NCBI GenBank assembly: GCA_029204225.1
Contig: CM055094.1
Span: 22,256,657-22,320,656, forward strand
DNA: 64,000 nt
Origin: Diphasiastrum complanatum
Lineage: Eukaryota > Streptophyta > Lycopodiopsida > Lycopodiales > Lycopodiaceae
Direction of reading: 5' to 3'
The notes under the pieces were generated by a model. The model searched no databases. It was given only the letters and a program-made list of their open reading frames with translations, and was not told the DNA's origin. Each line of letters starts with the position of its first letter. The first letter of the stretch is position 1. Both the position numbers and the translations under genes were made by a program. Below, in pieces: positions 20,864-32,340 of the stretch.

Positions 20864-21284
20864 AATGATCATTAGCTCATGCTTTCATCCATCAATCCAC
20901 AAAATCACACATTTGCAAAATAGGTGTTAGAAATCTATTTGGAGTGATCATTAAGATCCATTAGGTAGGATTTCCTTACATCGCACCCCTCCCTTGAGAA
21001 GATAAGCCTCAAGAGGAGAAGATATAGAGCTCAAGAAACCTAGATATACCAAAAAGCCAAGATCCAAGAAGAGGATCCAAGCAGAACCAAAAATCCAAAA
21101 AGAGCCAAGAAGATAGTCAAGAACCTCACCCCTCATCTAAGCCGTTCCACTTCTAGATCCATCACCAAGCTTGACACCCTTGGAAGGCTTAGATCCCATT
21201 TAGATCCATAACTTAGCCCGCTCTCCATTGGATTGAATCCCGCTACTACATCGATACTCACCCGGTTGGAGATCCCCCAACTTT
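20864..21284. other. Unassigned non-coding stretch
   Basis: No ORF that I can support. CACCCCTCCCTTGAGAAG (around 20985) and the AAGATCCAAG/GATCC-rich text resemble retroelement leader or LTR sequence, but no paired LTR is visible. Confidence 0.35.
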
Positions 21285-21430
21285 GCCCAAAAGTTGAAAT
21301 TCATAGGTGAAAGACCATACAGAGACAAAAAAATTCTATCTTATGGAGGAGTGGTGTTGGAAAACCTTGATGGCCAAAGATTTGATACTTCAATGAATGG
21401 CAACCAATTACGCAAGTTTTAATAGTCTGA
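21285..21430 (+). pseudogene. Possible 3' end of a gypsy-type pol
   Basis: A short frame reads ERPYRDKKILSYGGVVLENLDG followed by FDTSMNGNQLRKF, then stops. The pattern GPYxVKKIL...NGxQLKxF is typical of the C-terminal tail of some plant Ty3/gypsy polyproteins. Too short to be sure. Confidence 0.35.
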
Positions 21431-22048
21431 TTCTCCTACCTGATTGTTAATTTGTACTTTTTATTTTTATTTAATTTTGCAAATTTGTTCTTTTAGATTA
21501 ATTATTTTTTTTTTTGAAAAAAGACAATAAAAATGCAAAAAAATTGAAAAAATTGAAAAATAGAAAAGATGAGCAAAGGTCAGAAAAGTCATCAGATCAC
21601 AAAAAGATGAAGGAAAATATTTTCATGAATGATTTTTTTGAGAAAAAATGACTCAAAAATCACTATCATGGCTAGATTTTGATTCAAACAATCATATTAA
21701 CTCTTTTCGAGCTCTCAGATAATAAATCCTGTTCAAATCTTGAGATCAAAAAAGGGCGACTCGATTCGGGATCGAAAAATTCGATTTGAGTCAATTTGAC
21801 TTGACTCTGGAGTTCGATCTTCTGACTATATATTTTTTGTAGTAAAGTATATACAGATTTCAGGATGCTCATTATTGAATGGATTTGGTCCTAAGCATTA
21901 AAATCATATTGCAATTGATTTCCAAAGAGCATTACAGGCGTACGCACAAGAGTACCAATCCTTGTCAGATCCAACGGTTAGGCAGTCAGCTTTATTTGCA
22001 AAAGACCTCGCTTGTCTTGCATCTATATGATGCAAATGAGATGATTGT
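21431..22048. other. AT-rich unassigned stretch
   Basis: A/T homopolymer-rich sequence (21480-21660) with many stops in all frames. No gene, LTR end or RNA motif recognised. Confidence 0.4.
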
Positions 22049-22350
22049 TTGTCGGCATTAACTTTTGATCCAAATAACCCAATGGCATCCGAGCATGTTC
22101 AAGATCAACTTCCATTGGCTAGATTGTACTATCGTGCGACAATGTTCAAAGGCTCTTGGAAAACGTTACCTGGATGGCATCTAAATGGTTATCAGGTGCA
22201 CAAATGTTTCTTTCCACATGACATAAATTTTAATGAGCCACGTCTGGAATTCATGGAAAAGGCTCAACACCATTTGATCAAGGTCCAAAGTCCGAAGTGA
22301 ATAAATCTCGCGAGGTGTATTGGACCGCCACCAATTTTGGTGGGGGATAT
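22049..22350 (+). pseudogene. Unrecognised 83-codon ORF followed by a polypurine tract
   Basis: Open frame 22049-22300 including LPLARLYYRATMFKGSWKTL and GWHLNGYQVHKCFFPHDI. I do not recognise the product. It ends about 50 bp before GGTGGGGGATAT (22339-22350), a good polypurine tract in front of the LTR-like sequence R1, so it may be the last piece of that element's coding region. Confidence 0.4.
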
Positions 22351-23146
<796 letters not shown>

Positions 23147-23189
23147 AACATGGATGGGTATCAGTTCCAAACTTGACAATACAAGTATT

Positions 23190-23577
23190 ACATTATTGCT
23201 TAGGTTTTCAAATCGAAAGGGATAGGGAAAATGGGCTTACCTGGATGGAAAGAAGTATATATGTGAATTCACTAATTGAGAAATTTGGGTTAAAGATAGT
23301 TTTCTTGTAATCATACCACTTGATGCTAATGTAAGGTTGAGCAGGGACTTGTGTCCCACTGAGCAACATGAAATGGACAAAATGAGAGATGAACCACTCA
23401 GGAATCTAATTGGCAACTTAATGTACGCCATGGTGTGTACTGGACCTCAATTGGGAGTTGCAGTTACCAAGCTTAGCCAGTTCCTCACCAACCCAAGATA
23501 GATCTTGGCCTCATGTATAAGGCCACCAAAGAAGGTCCAATGTTAGGATGTGCAAACTCAAAGTGGAGAGGGGATGT
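23190..23577 (+). pseudogene. Copia family G RT C-terminal fragment
   Basis: The frame reads IPLDANVRLSRDLCPTEQHE, MRDEPLRNLIGNLMYAMVCT and VAVTKLSQFLTNPR, the end of a copia RT. An internal deletion follows: text equivalent to DHW...RYIKGT is missing before LGLMYK-like sequence. At GATGT (23573-23577) it is interrupted by D2 and continues after 26917. Confidence 0.85.
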
Positions 23578-24259
23578 TGTTAAAAATTCACAATTCTAGC
23601 TTGACTAGTTTTGGTCATATGACTTGTAAATAGTTAGATGGTCATGATGTGGCTTGTCACACGTGCCAAATAGCATAGGATTCCATTCATAAGGATGTTC
23701 TCAAGTAGACCTAAGTGTTAGAACCTTTGGAATGAGTCCAAATTATGCTTAGATACAAGGGAAAAAAAATAGGAGCTATTTTTGGTAGTTTTTGCATTGT
23801 TGAGGGATCTCCAAGATTCCAACCCTAACTTGGTAGGGATGAAAGATCCACCAAAATTAGCATTAGGGATAGGTTTAGGGCTACTCATACCTGCCCGAAA
23901 CCATGATGGATCATGTATATATAGGTGATGATATCTCACCAAAATCAATCAAGCAATTTCATGTTTTTTCTCTCATAATGGTGCAATTGCTCTCTATGTT
24001 CATAATTGTTTGAGTACTTGTGATTACTAATGATTATAGGATTGAATGTAGGTCTGGTGTACAGTACTCAGACTGTGGGAGGCCGTACTTTCACACGTGT
24101 GAAGCCTTCTTCAAGGATTTGGGCCATTTAGTGAGGTTCAAGCATAGATTTTTGATGGATTTTGATGGTTCAACTTGTGCCAATCTTATGAAATCATAAT
24201 CTATTGTTTCCCTCATCATTTCAAGTGTTTTAGGATCCTTATTTGCTGTAATTTTTACA
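23578..24259 (+). repeat. D2 5' LTR (682 bp)
   Basis: TGTTAAAAATTCAC ... AATTTTTACA. A TATA box (GTATATATAGG, about 23917) lies upstream of CACACGTGTG (24092-24101), so the palindrome would lie in the transcribed leader. Confidence 0.95.
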
Positions 24260-24272
24260 TGGTATCAGAGCC

Positions 24273-24735
24273 TAAAGGCTGAAATGAGCTAAATCCTTGG
24301 TTTTCATTCAATTTGATCACAATTTTTGATCTAAATCTTGTGTAGATTGGATCTTAGCATCTAGTATTGATTCTAGAACTCAAAGTGAGTCAAATACATT
24401 GGAGATTGGTGTTGTGTGACTTCATTTGCAGGTGTTTAGGTGTCTAAAACCAGAGGCAAAGTTGAATTCAATTCACATTACCAAGATAGCAAGTTTTGCT
24501 TGCTCCAAGCATTGATTTCTAAGCGAGTTTTGGAGGTGATTTCATAGAGGAGGCTTTCTAGCATTCAAGGAGAGGGAAGATCAGAGTTTTGGGGACTCTT
24601 CAAGGCTGTTCTAAGGTGTAGTAGGCACCTCCTAAAGTGATTTAGGTTCAGTCCAACCATTGCTTGACTTATGCACCAAATTAGATCAATTTTTCATCAA
24701 TTTTGATCATTTTTTGCTTGTGATTGGATAGTAGA
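24273..24735 (+). other. D2 leader up to the deletion join
   Basis: Matches the D1 leader up to GGATAGTAGATTG, then jumps to GCCTTGATTGAGAATG of RT. One or two shared bases at the join suggest end-joining or template switching. Confidence 0.85.
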
Positions 24736-24743
24736 TTGATGCC

Positions 24744-26216
24744 TTGATTGAGAATGAAACTTGGTTGCTTGTTGAGAGACCTCAAAGGAATGTAATAGGA
24801 TGCAAGTGGGTCTTCAAGCTTAAGTTGAATGCAAATGGGAGTGTTAACAAACATAAAGCAAGATTAGTTGCAAAAGGTTATGCTCAAGAGAGAGGGATAG
24901 ACTATGAGGAAACTTTTGCACCCGTGGCCAAGATGGTCACAATAAGACTAATCATTGCACTTGCATCACATTTTGGATGGATTCTATGTCAAATGGATGT
25001 CTCTAATGCTTTCTTGAATGGTTTTTTGGAAGAGGATATCTATATGGAACAGCCACAAGGGTTCATCAAGCATGGAATGGAGAACAAAGTATGCCATCTC
25101 CAAAGAAGCATCTATGGCTTGAAGCAAGCCTCGAGATCTTGGAATTCAAGACTACATTGCTATCTTATTTCAATTTCTTTTGTTCAAAGTGAATATGATC
25201 CCACTCTTTACATTAAGTTTGATGATGTTGGTATTGTACTTTTACTCATTTATGTAGATGACATCATCATTAGTGGAAATAGTGTTGATGGTATTGAAAA
25301 AATCAAGATAGATCTATCCTTAGAGTTCAAGATGGTAGATCTAGGGTGTCTTCACTTCATCTTAGGCATAGAAGTACTTAGAGGGTCTGATTTTATCTTT
25401 ATAAGTCAAGTAAACTATGCTCAAAGTCTTTTGAAGAAGTTTAAGATGGAAGTATGCAAAAGTGTTGACACACCAATGGAGCAAGATGTAAAAGTGCCAA
25501 ATGAAGATGATGAAAGATCCTTCATGGACATCACTTTGTTTAGGCAACTTATAGGTTCCTTAATGTGGATCACTATAACTAGACCAGATCTTAGCTTTAG
25601 TGTATGTAGGTTGAGCCAATCCATGCAAAAGCCATTGAATATCCATTGGAAAAAGGCTGAGAGGATTCTAAGATACATCTCGGGTACATTGGATTTTGGG
25701 ATTCTATATAGAGGAGATGTGATTAACCTTCATGCATTTAGTGATTCAGATTTTGCAGGGGACAAGAGGGATAGGAAATCAACAAGTGCCTATTCAACTT
25801 TCATAGGAGAAGGTGTGGTTTCATGGCTTTCAAAAAAGCAAGAAACTATATCTCTATCTTCAACCGAGGCCGAGTACAAAGCTTTGACAACCACTACAAA
25901 GGAGGTACTTTGGATCAAGAGATTATTGGTGGAACTAAAGATCATGGATTCAGAGGAGGCACCAATCATCTACAATGACAATATATCAGCCCAACACCTT
26001 GCATCTAACCCAATCTTCCATGCAAGATCTAAGCACATTGAGATATGCCATCACTTTGTGAGAGAAATGGTGCAAGCCAAGGAGATTGCTTTGGAGCATG
26101 TTCCAAGCAATGAATGTGTAGCTGATCTACTTACTAAACCACTTCAAAAGACACCTTTTATGAAGTTCAGATCATCACTTGGAGTGATTAGTAAAGCAAT
26201 GATTGAACCAAGCTAG
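24744..26216 (+). CDS. D2 RT-RNase H ORF (490 codons)
   Basis: Starts at a TTG (no ATG kept) with LIENETWLLVERPQ. Carries CKWVFKLKLNANGS, YVDDIIISG, TRPDLSFSVCRLSQSM, SDSDFAGDKRDRKST and STEAEYKAL, and ends KAMIEPS. It differs from D1 at only a few residues (for example LCQMDV for ICQMDV) and has no stop. Without gag, protease or integrase it cannot act alone, and translation would need an internal or non-ATG start. Confidence 0.9.
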   Translation: MIENETWLLVERPQRNVIGCKWVFKLKLNANGSVNKHKARLVAKGYAQERGIDYEETFAPVAKMVTIRLIIALASHFGWILCQMDVSNAFLNGFLEEDIYMEQPQGFIKHGMENKVCHLQRSIYGLKQASRSWNSRLHCYLISISFVQSEYDPTLYIKFDDVGIVLLLIYVDDIIISGNSVDGIEKIKIDLSLEFKMVDLGCLHFILGIEVLRGSDFIFISQVNYAQSLLKKFKMEVCKSVDTPMEQDVKVPNEDDERSFMDITLFRQLIGSLMWITITRPDLSFSVCRLSQSMQKPLNIHWKKAERILRYISGTLDFGILYRGDVINLHAFSDSDFAGDKRDRKSTSAYSTFIGEGVVSWLSKKQETISLSSTEAEYKALTTTTKEVLWIKRLLVELKIMDSEEAPIIYNDNISAQHLASNPIFHARSKHIEICHHFVREMVQAKEIALEHVPSNECVADLLTKPLQKTPFMKFRSSLGVISKAMIEPS

Positions 26217-26230
26217 ATAGTGAGGAGGAG

Positions 26231-26912
26231 TGTTAAAAATTCACAATTCTAGCTTGACTAGTTTTGGTCATATGACTTGTAAATAGTTAGATGGTCATGA
26301 TGTGGCTTGTCACACGTGCCAAATAGCATAGGATTCCATTCATAAGGATGTTCTCAAGTAGACCTAAGTGTTAGAACCTTTGGAATGAGTCCAAATTATG
26401 CTTAGATACAAGGGAAAAAAAATAGGAGCTATTTTTGGTAGTTTTTGCATTGTTGAGGGATCTCCAAGATTCCAACCCTAACTTGGTAGGGATGAAAGAT
26501 CCACCAAAATTAGCATTAGGGATAGGTTTAGGGCTACTCATACCTGCCCGAAACCGTGATGGATCATGTATATATAGGTGATGATATCTCACCAAAATCA
26601 ATCAAGCAATTTCATGTTTTTTCTCTCATAATGGTGCAATTGCTCTCTATGTTCATAATTGTTTGAGTACTTGTGATTACTAATGATTATAGGATTGAAT
26701 GTAGGTCTGGTGTACAGTACTCAGACTGTGGGAGGCCGTACTTTCACACGTGTGAAGCCTTCTTCAAGGATTTGGGCCATTTAGTGAGGTTCAAGCATAG
26801 ATTTTTGATGGATTTTGATGGTTCAACTTGTGCTAATCTTATGAAATCATAATCTATTGTTTCCCTCATCATTTCAAGTGTTTTAGGATCCTTATTTGCT
26901 GTAATTTTTACA
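26231..26912 (+). repeat. D2 3' LTR (682 bp)
   Basis: Preceded by TGAGGAGGAG (polypurine tract); TGTTAAAAATTC ... ATTTTTACA. CACACGTGTG at 26745-26754. Confidence 0.95.
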
Positions 26913-26917
26913 GATGT

Positions 26918-27175
26918 AACAGGGAGTGTACAAGTGGATACGTCTAAATAATGGCAAGATCTGATGTAAGCTAGAGCTACAAGAAACAACACTCCACAGC
27001 CTTGTCATCAAGAAAGTCTGAATATATGGGGGAAAGTCATGGTGCTAAAGAATTTATATGGAAGTAGACCATTATGGGAGAACTGGGAATTGACAACTCA
27101 AGAATGACACTCTACAACGACAATCAAGGGCGCTTTATGTTACGAGTGATAAGATGATGTCTAGGAATTTACCTC
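26918..27175 (+). pseudogene. Copia family G RNase H remnant, continued after D2
   Basis: With the D2 insertion taken out, text at 23577 joins 26918 (GDV|TGSVQVDTSK). Several stops follow, then degraded RNase H-like sequence (ARATRNNTPQPCHQESLNIW, TLYNDNQGR-like). Confidence 0.7.
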
Positions 27176-27608
27176 TTATAGTTGAAGCCTGCAGGTTTTC
27201 TTTTGCACGATTATCATTAGCATATTTTACGAGCATTGAAAGCCAGAAAACGAACAAATGAGGGGGGAAAAGGTGGAGCACTAAAATACGGAAATTCAAC
27301 AACAAAAAAGGATCACTTTATTTACAAAAAGAATCAATCAATCAAATCACACTACTGAATGAGTGAGTCTTGAGAGAGAAGCTAACGAAGGACGTGGCCG
27401 AGTCTTCGAATCTAGCTGGCCAGACATCTATATTAAAAGGTGAATTCACTCTGGATCGGTAATTGTAGAACACCAACGTGAAGGAGATACTAGGAGCTGG
27501 TTGTTGGGTGAGTTCGCTGGTTTCTTTTTGGTATACTCATTCAGTTGCGTTATTTTGCACTAGTGCTGATTTGTTTGTGCCGGGAGAGCGTAGCAATTAG
27601 CAGCTGCG
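27176..27608 (+). promoter_or_regulatory. 5' flank and leader of the ISG12-like gene
   Basis: Non-coding, with a TATA-like CTATATTAAAAGG at 27428-27440, about 170 bp before the start codon. Parts of it recur elsewhere: 27176-27367 resembles 32809-33008, and pieces of 27257-27604 resemble 46721-46919. The promoter assignment is inferred from the TATA-like motif and position only. Confidence 0.45.
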
Positions 27609-27980
27609 ATGGATTGGCTACCAGGCTCAATGAAAGGCGTCCTGGTTACAGCTACGAGTTGCGGTGCGGCATTGCTGGGCGGAGCCAAAGTGGCCACTGC
27701 TGCTCTAAGTTACAGTGGATTCACTTCCGTGGGTCCTGCTGCAGGATCCTATGCTGCAGCATGGATGTCTTCCATTGCATCAGCCAGCGGAGGTGCTGTC
27801 CCGGCGGGATCTGTGTTTGCCACCATCCAGTCTCTGGCCATGACGCAAGCAGCCGGTGTATTAGGAGCAACAACTTTGATCGGCGGCGGGCTGCTAGGCG
27901 GGGGAGTACTAGGCGGCGCACTTTATTTTGCTGGGCAAAAATTATGTGAAACTGATATGATAAGTAAAATCTGCACCTAA
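27609..27980 (+). CDS. ISG12/IFI6-IFI27-like small hydrophobic protein
   Basis: 123 codons, ATG to TAA, no intron seen. The centre reads GFTSVGPAAGSYAAAWMSS...ASGGAVPAGSVFATIQS, which fits the ISG12 (Ifi-6-16) family pattern of TS.GxAAGS.AA..MS followed by GG.VAAGS..A.LQS; a Gly-rich hydrophobic segment follows (GGGLLGGGVLGGALYFAG) and then a polar tail. In animals such proteins are small membrane proteins of mitochondria or ER linked to stress and apoptosis; the role here is unknown. It is visibly more GC-rich than its neighbours and is the only ORF here that looks like an ordinary host gene. Whether it is expressed is unknown. It could be a retained copy among dispersed duplicates. Confidence 0.72.
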   Translation: MDWLPGSMKGVLVTATSCGAALLGGAKVATAALSYSGFTSVGPAAGSYAAAWMSSIASASGGAVPAGSVFATIQSLAMTQAAGVLGATTLIGGGLLGGGVLGGALYFAGQKLCETDMISKICT

Positions 27981-28079
27981 ACAGACTCTTTTTGGAACCG
28001 AAGTAAATGGTGCTGTATTTTGTTTTGCTTTACCTGAACCTATTCGATTTTAAATCACATCATCAAACTTCAGGTCTAT

Positions 28080-28804
28080 GTTACAAATGTAGGGGGCATG
28101 ATACGTTACTGTTTAGTAACAATCTGAATTTTTGGAAGGATGTAAAATGCATGCTAGCCCAAGAATACAAGATGACTAATGTCCCATTACTGTCTCGGAG
28201 TTCAGATTCATTGAATTAGATCCAACAAACAGATCTACATCAATCAACAATGATATCTCACTAATGTGTTGGAAAAATATGGAATGACTAACTGCAAATT
28301 GAGTCTCTTTCCACTCGACCCCGGTCTGAAACTGTCAAAGGAACAATGTCCTCAAACCAAGGAAAAAAAGGAGGAAATGAAGCAGTACCCATTTCACTCC
28401 ATTATCAACTCACTGATGTATGCAATGCTTTGCACTCAATCCTACCTTGCATACTCGATCGGCTCAGTAAGTCAGTTCCTATCCAATCTAGGGCCAACAC
28501 ATTGGAAAACACTCATGAAGGTCATGAAGTATGTTCAAGCAACAACATGTTTGAGCATCTATTATGGAGACAACCAATCTACCAACATTCTTGAAGCTTA
28601 TACAAATGCAGATTCGGCAGGAGATATCGACATCAGAAGATCGTCGACTTCTGGATTTGTATTCTTATTCATTCCAGGCCCAATCTCATGGAATAGCCAG
28701 AGTAGCATTATCATCAACACTGAATCAGAATACATAGTTGCCACAAATGCTACCAAGGAGGCAATTTGGCTAAGGAATCTACTAGCAGATATCGACCTTG
28801 CTTA
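28080..28804 (+). pseudogene. Copia family G RT to RNase H fragment
   Basis: 28085-28190 reads LLFSNNLNFWKDVKCMLAQEYKM, the region after the RT YVDD box. After a short broken part, an ORF from 28266 (180 codons) carries the RT thumb and RNase H: LEKYGMTNCKLSLFPLDPG, SLMYAMLCTQSYLAYSIG, YTNADSAGDIDIRRSSTSG, TESEYIVATNATKEAIWL. The 5' pol is missing. Confidence 0.88.
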
Positions 28805-28870
28805 AATATAATCCTCTCTCTCTACTCGAGTTTGTACTTTCATTTTTTTTCTCTAGCCGAGTTGAGGCAT
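28805..28870 (+). other. 66-bp insert derived from a family C LTR
   Basis: 28812-28870 matches part of the C LTR (59047-59105: CTACTCGA.TTTGTACTTTCA, CTAGCCGAGTTGAGGCAT). It sits between GACCTTGCTTA (28794-28804) and GACCTCGCTTA (28871-28881), an imperfect 11-bp direct repeat at the break in the RNase H frame. Confidence 0.75.
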
Positions 28871-29148
28871 GACCTCGCTTAACTATAACCAACAACTACA
28901 TATTTTAATAATCAAAGCAAAATCGCACAATCTCTGAATTCGACATTTCACTTTCGAAGTAAGCATATCGAAATCATGTATCACTACTTTAGAGAAAAAG
29001 TGCAAAACAAGGAAAGCAAGGAAGTGTCATTGATTTACTACAGGACAGATTCTATGGCAGCAGATTACATCACCAAAGCACTATCCAGAGACCATCACAT
29101 TAGATTTAAAAACATTCTAAATCTGAAGATTGAAGATTTTAAAAATTG
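28871..29148 (+). pseudogene. Copia family G RNase H C-terminus
   Basis: Continues the fragment after the LTR-derived insert: SKHIEIMYHYFREKVQNKES, YYRTDSMAADYITKALSRDH, RFKNILNLKIEDFKN, stop, then a weak purine tract (AAGTGAGAATGTTGG). The frame is broken at its start. Confidence 0.82.
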
Positions 29149-29364
29149 ACATTAAGTGAGAATGTTGGATTTTAATGCTCAGGCCAATTTGGAGATTTAA
29201 TTTACACCATTGGATGTGCCATGTCATATGGACCATTCCATCTCAATTGTCACTCTCTCATTGGTACACATGTCATCATTAACACTAATTATAATTAGTG
29301 ACGAGAGGCCCTTTTTGAGTCCAAAAAGGGCCCTAATGATCCCTTGGATATCCCTCAGAAATGA

Positions 29365-30372
29365 TGGAAAAACATATCTATGGATTTTGTAGTTGTACTT
29401 TCTAAGACCCATGGACAAAATGATTCTATTGGAGTTGTAGTGGATAGGTTAACTAAGTTAGCTATGTTCATACCAGTAAACTCAACTACAAAGGCTTCAG
29501 ATTTAGCCTAGATCTTTGTGAAAAGATTATTTAGGCTTTATGGACTGCCAAGTGATATTGTTAGTGATAGAGATCCTATTAAATTTACAGATTATTTTTG
29601 GTCAGTTGTTAGATGGATAGATTGAGAGAACTAATCAGACTACGGAGAATATGTTGAGAACATATGCATCTCACAAGCAGTTTTAGTCGGAGGACTACAT
29701 TCCTTTAATTGAGTTTGCTTAAAATAGGGAAAGACAACATTTTATAGGTTCTAGTTCGTTTATGCTTATGTACAATTTTCAAACTAGATCTTGATTAATG
29801 TGGAGACGAAATTTGTTAAGATCCAAAAGGTTGTTGATTTCATGCATGATATGCAAGCAATGTTGCAATTGGCATGTGATAGTATTCGTAGTGCTCAGAA
29901 CAGAGCTACACACTATGTCGATCTTAAGAGATTACCCAGAGCTTTTAATGATGATGACTGGATATATCTTAGAATTCTAAATGATTCAAGGATGATGGAC
30001 ACTGGAAAGCATTGCCAATTGTCTACTAGATATTGTGGACCGTTTCGAATTTTAAAGATAATTTGTTCTTTAGCTTACAAACTTGATCTTTAAGATAAAT
30101 CTACTTCTCATCCAGTGTTTCCTATCAATCGCTTGAAACTAAATTTACATGAAGGTGATACAGTTGGATCTGATGAGGACCTTACCGATTTGGAGGACTT
30201 ATTGCTTAGTGTACCTTTGGAACAAAAAAAAACACTTAAAATTAGAGATAAACGATTGAGAAATTGTTCTATCTCCTACTGCTTGATCCGTTGGAAAGGA
30301 CGCATTGAGGATGGTGATTCATTAGAAAGAGTTGAGAGCATAAAGAAGAACTTCCCTAGTTTGCACTTTTGA
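29365..30372 (+). pseudogene. Ty3/gypsy chromovirus integrase and chromodomain, decayed
   Basis: From about 29375 the frame reads SMDFVVVLSKTHGQNDSIGV, VDRLTKLAMFIPVN and RLFRLYGLPSDIVSDRDP, gypsy integrase core motifs with stops. 29791-30093 gives the C-terminal part (RATHYVDLKRLPRAF, GPFRILKIICSLAYKLDL). 30115-30372 gives HP.FPINRLK then a chromodomain-like YCLIRWKGRIEDGDSLERVE. RT and everything upstream are missing. Confidence 0.88.
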
Positions 30373-30400
30373 GGATATAAGTAGTCCAAGGGGGGAAGAA

Positions 30401-30930
30401 TGTTATGTCCATGTCCAGTATAAGGGATTCAGAATAATTCTTGACGTGGATATTTGGTACTTTAATGTACGAATTAGTTACGCCTCGCCATTCCAAACTA
30501 GGACAAAAATGTAGTTAATAACCTTGTGAGGGCCCAAGGACACCCATTATGACATGTGGAGCTAGTGTATGGTGTGTGACTATTTTTTATATATGTAAAG
30601 GAGATTAAAAATATTTGGTTGAGAATTGGCATCCTATAAGGAATATCTAGGCTATTGGGGCTTATATATACCTGTAGGAACTCGCCGATCTACCTCACCT
30701 ATTTTCTTAGTTCCAGTTGCCAAGATCATCTCCTCTAGTTGGTTGGGTGGTTTGTCTGCACAATCATCCTCTTGGTGCATGCAACAAAATCTAGAAAATA
30801 TTCACTTAATGATCATTACAAGAAAAGTCAATGTGAGACTTTAGATGAGGTAGTAATGATCACAAGGAGCATCCAATTAAACATTATTGAAGTGGATGAT
30901 TCAGTTTGCTCACTCGGGAGTACATAAGTT
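30401..30930 (+). repeat. Gypsy 3' LTR (end uncertain)
   Basis: Starts TGTTATGTCCATGTCC directly after the purine tract AAGGGGGGAAGAA (30388-30400) that follows the chromodomain. Contains a TATA-like GCTTATATATACC near 30660. The 3' end is not defined because no partner LTR is present. Confidence 0.6.
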
Positions 30931-32200
30931 AAGAGAGTGATTAGCCCAAAACATAGCCATGACTGATGTGTCGAGTGTGAGAGCTTTTTTGAAAAAGCCA
31001 ATATATTGAACCAAATGCTAGAACAAACTTATCGTATGCTTCAACACATTACAATGTGTTGCTTTAGACTAGTGATATAAGTTGGAACTTGAGTCCATAC
31101 ATACAATGGATAGCCTCAAAAGACAATATTTGGCTGAGTTCAAGGCTGCCAAAACCCTAGATTATTTAGTATATTCTATGACATCACTACAAAAAGGTTC
31201 AATGGAATCTTTAAAATAGTATGCTCAAAAGAGCTAAGGACCTCAAATGCCCATTTTTCCCTACCAAGAAATCTTTTGAAGATTAAATTTTATTTTATTT
31301 CTTGAGAGCTTTAAAGTACAATTTGTAGCTTGGTGTAAGGCCTACTACCTCGAATGAAGCTATTACTGAAGCATTAAATGTTGAATCCAATTTTAGAGCA
31401 CTCGAGTTCAATTGGATGGCTAGGAATGTGCAGTGGGCCAAGAGCCTACAACAAGAAGGCAAAGAAGGTACATGAGGCCTTCAAGGGTACAAACGTCTCC
31501 ACTAAAGCATTTGCGTTATTCTCACAGACAAGGGAAGTGAAGTTGTTATGAATCTATGGCTTTTCACAAGGAGAAGAAAGTGAAGTTAAAGACATGCTAA
31601 AAAACTTAATATATATGATTGTGGATAATATAAAGTCTTTAAAGTTGGATGTAAATATTCTTGAAAGACATTTAAATTTGATTGGAGAAAGAAAATAAGA
31701 GAAGCAATCAAATTTAGCATGAGAGTTTGCAATGGGGACACATGCCAAAGGACTATTTTTATAGCAAGTAGACATTTTGTGGAAACATGGGTCATATAAA
31801 AGACAAATGTTGGAGCAAATATGGAAGGCCTCCTCTTAGAAAATTAGAAACTAATCTCAAGAGTGGTAAAGAACCAATTGCAAATGATCTACATAACGAA
31901 GCAATTGAAGCTATAAAGTAGTAAACTTTTTAAAAGTGATTCTCCATGGTGCTGCACAAAAATGTCTAGTAGTGTACCAAAGGACAAGAGGAAGTAAAGA
32001 AGAATGATGGTATTGCTACACCCAAATAAAATTTGAAGTGACCAGATGCAATTGTATTCAGACCAACAATAAGCACTGAAGACAACCAAAGACAATTTAA
32101 CAAAAGGAGTAAGAAGAATAAACCAAATAATAATAATAATGACCATAAGTTAAGAGAGTGCATGAATATAGCCCTAAAATCAGACCTACTCTAAAGCCAA
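30931..32200 (+). pseudogene. Decayed retroelement gag with a zinc-knuckle remnant
   Basis: No long ORF, but TTTTGTGGAAACATGGGTCA (from about 31772) reads FCGNMGHIKDKCW, the end of a CCHC knuckle, and earlier patches (around 31100-31360) look like capsid sequence (LESIHTMDSLKRQYL-like). Stops are frequent. The lineage cannot be assigned. Confidence 0.45.
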
Positions 32201-32221
32201 TTGACAAGTGAGTTTGGAGGA

Positions 32222-32340
32222 AGCAAGAGACCTATGACTTGGTGTCTTAGCTGCAAGACATATAAGTGTTAGAATCTCCAAGCAAGAGCCCAATGAGTTG
32301 ATGTCTTAGCTGCGGGGCATATAAGTACTATGGAAGGGGC
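32222..32340. repeat. Two imperfect tandem copies of about 60 bp
   Basis: AGCAAGAG...GATGTCTTAGCTGC.. and GTGTCTTAGCTGCAAGACATATAAGT occur at about 32224 and 32279. The copies differ at several sites. Confidence 0.6.

Larger units (their letters stand above)
23578..26912 (+). mobile_element. D2: family D element lacking gag, protease and integrase
   Basis: Perfect TSDs GATGT (23573-23577 and 26913-26917); 682-bp LTRs at 23578-24259 and 26231-26912 with about two visible differences; primer-binding site TGGTATCAGAGCC at 24260-24272; leader; then a direct join (about 24736) to the start of RT. The RT-RNase H frame is open to the end. Compared with D1, about 2.5 kb is missing. The TSDs and near-identical LTRs make it a recent insertion. 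Confidence 0.95.

Noticed and set aside
24736-26216. D2 RT as a domesticated host RT gene
   Set aside because: Perfect TSDs, paired LTRs and near-identity to D1 show a recent transposon copy.
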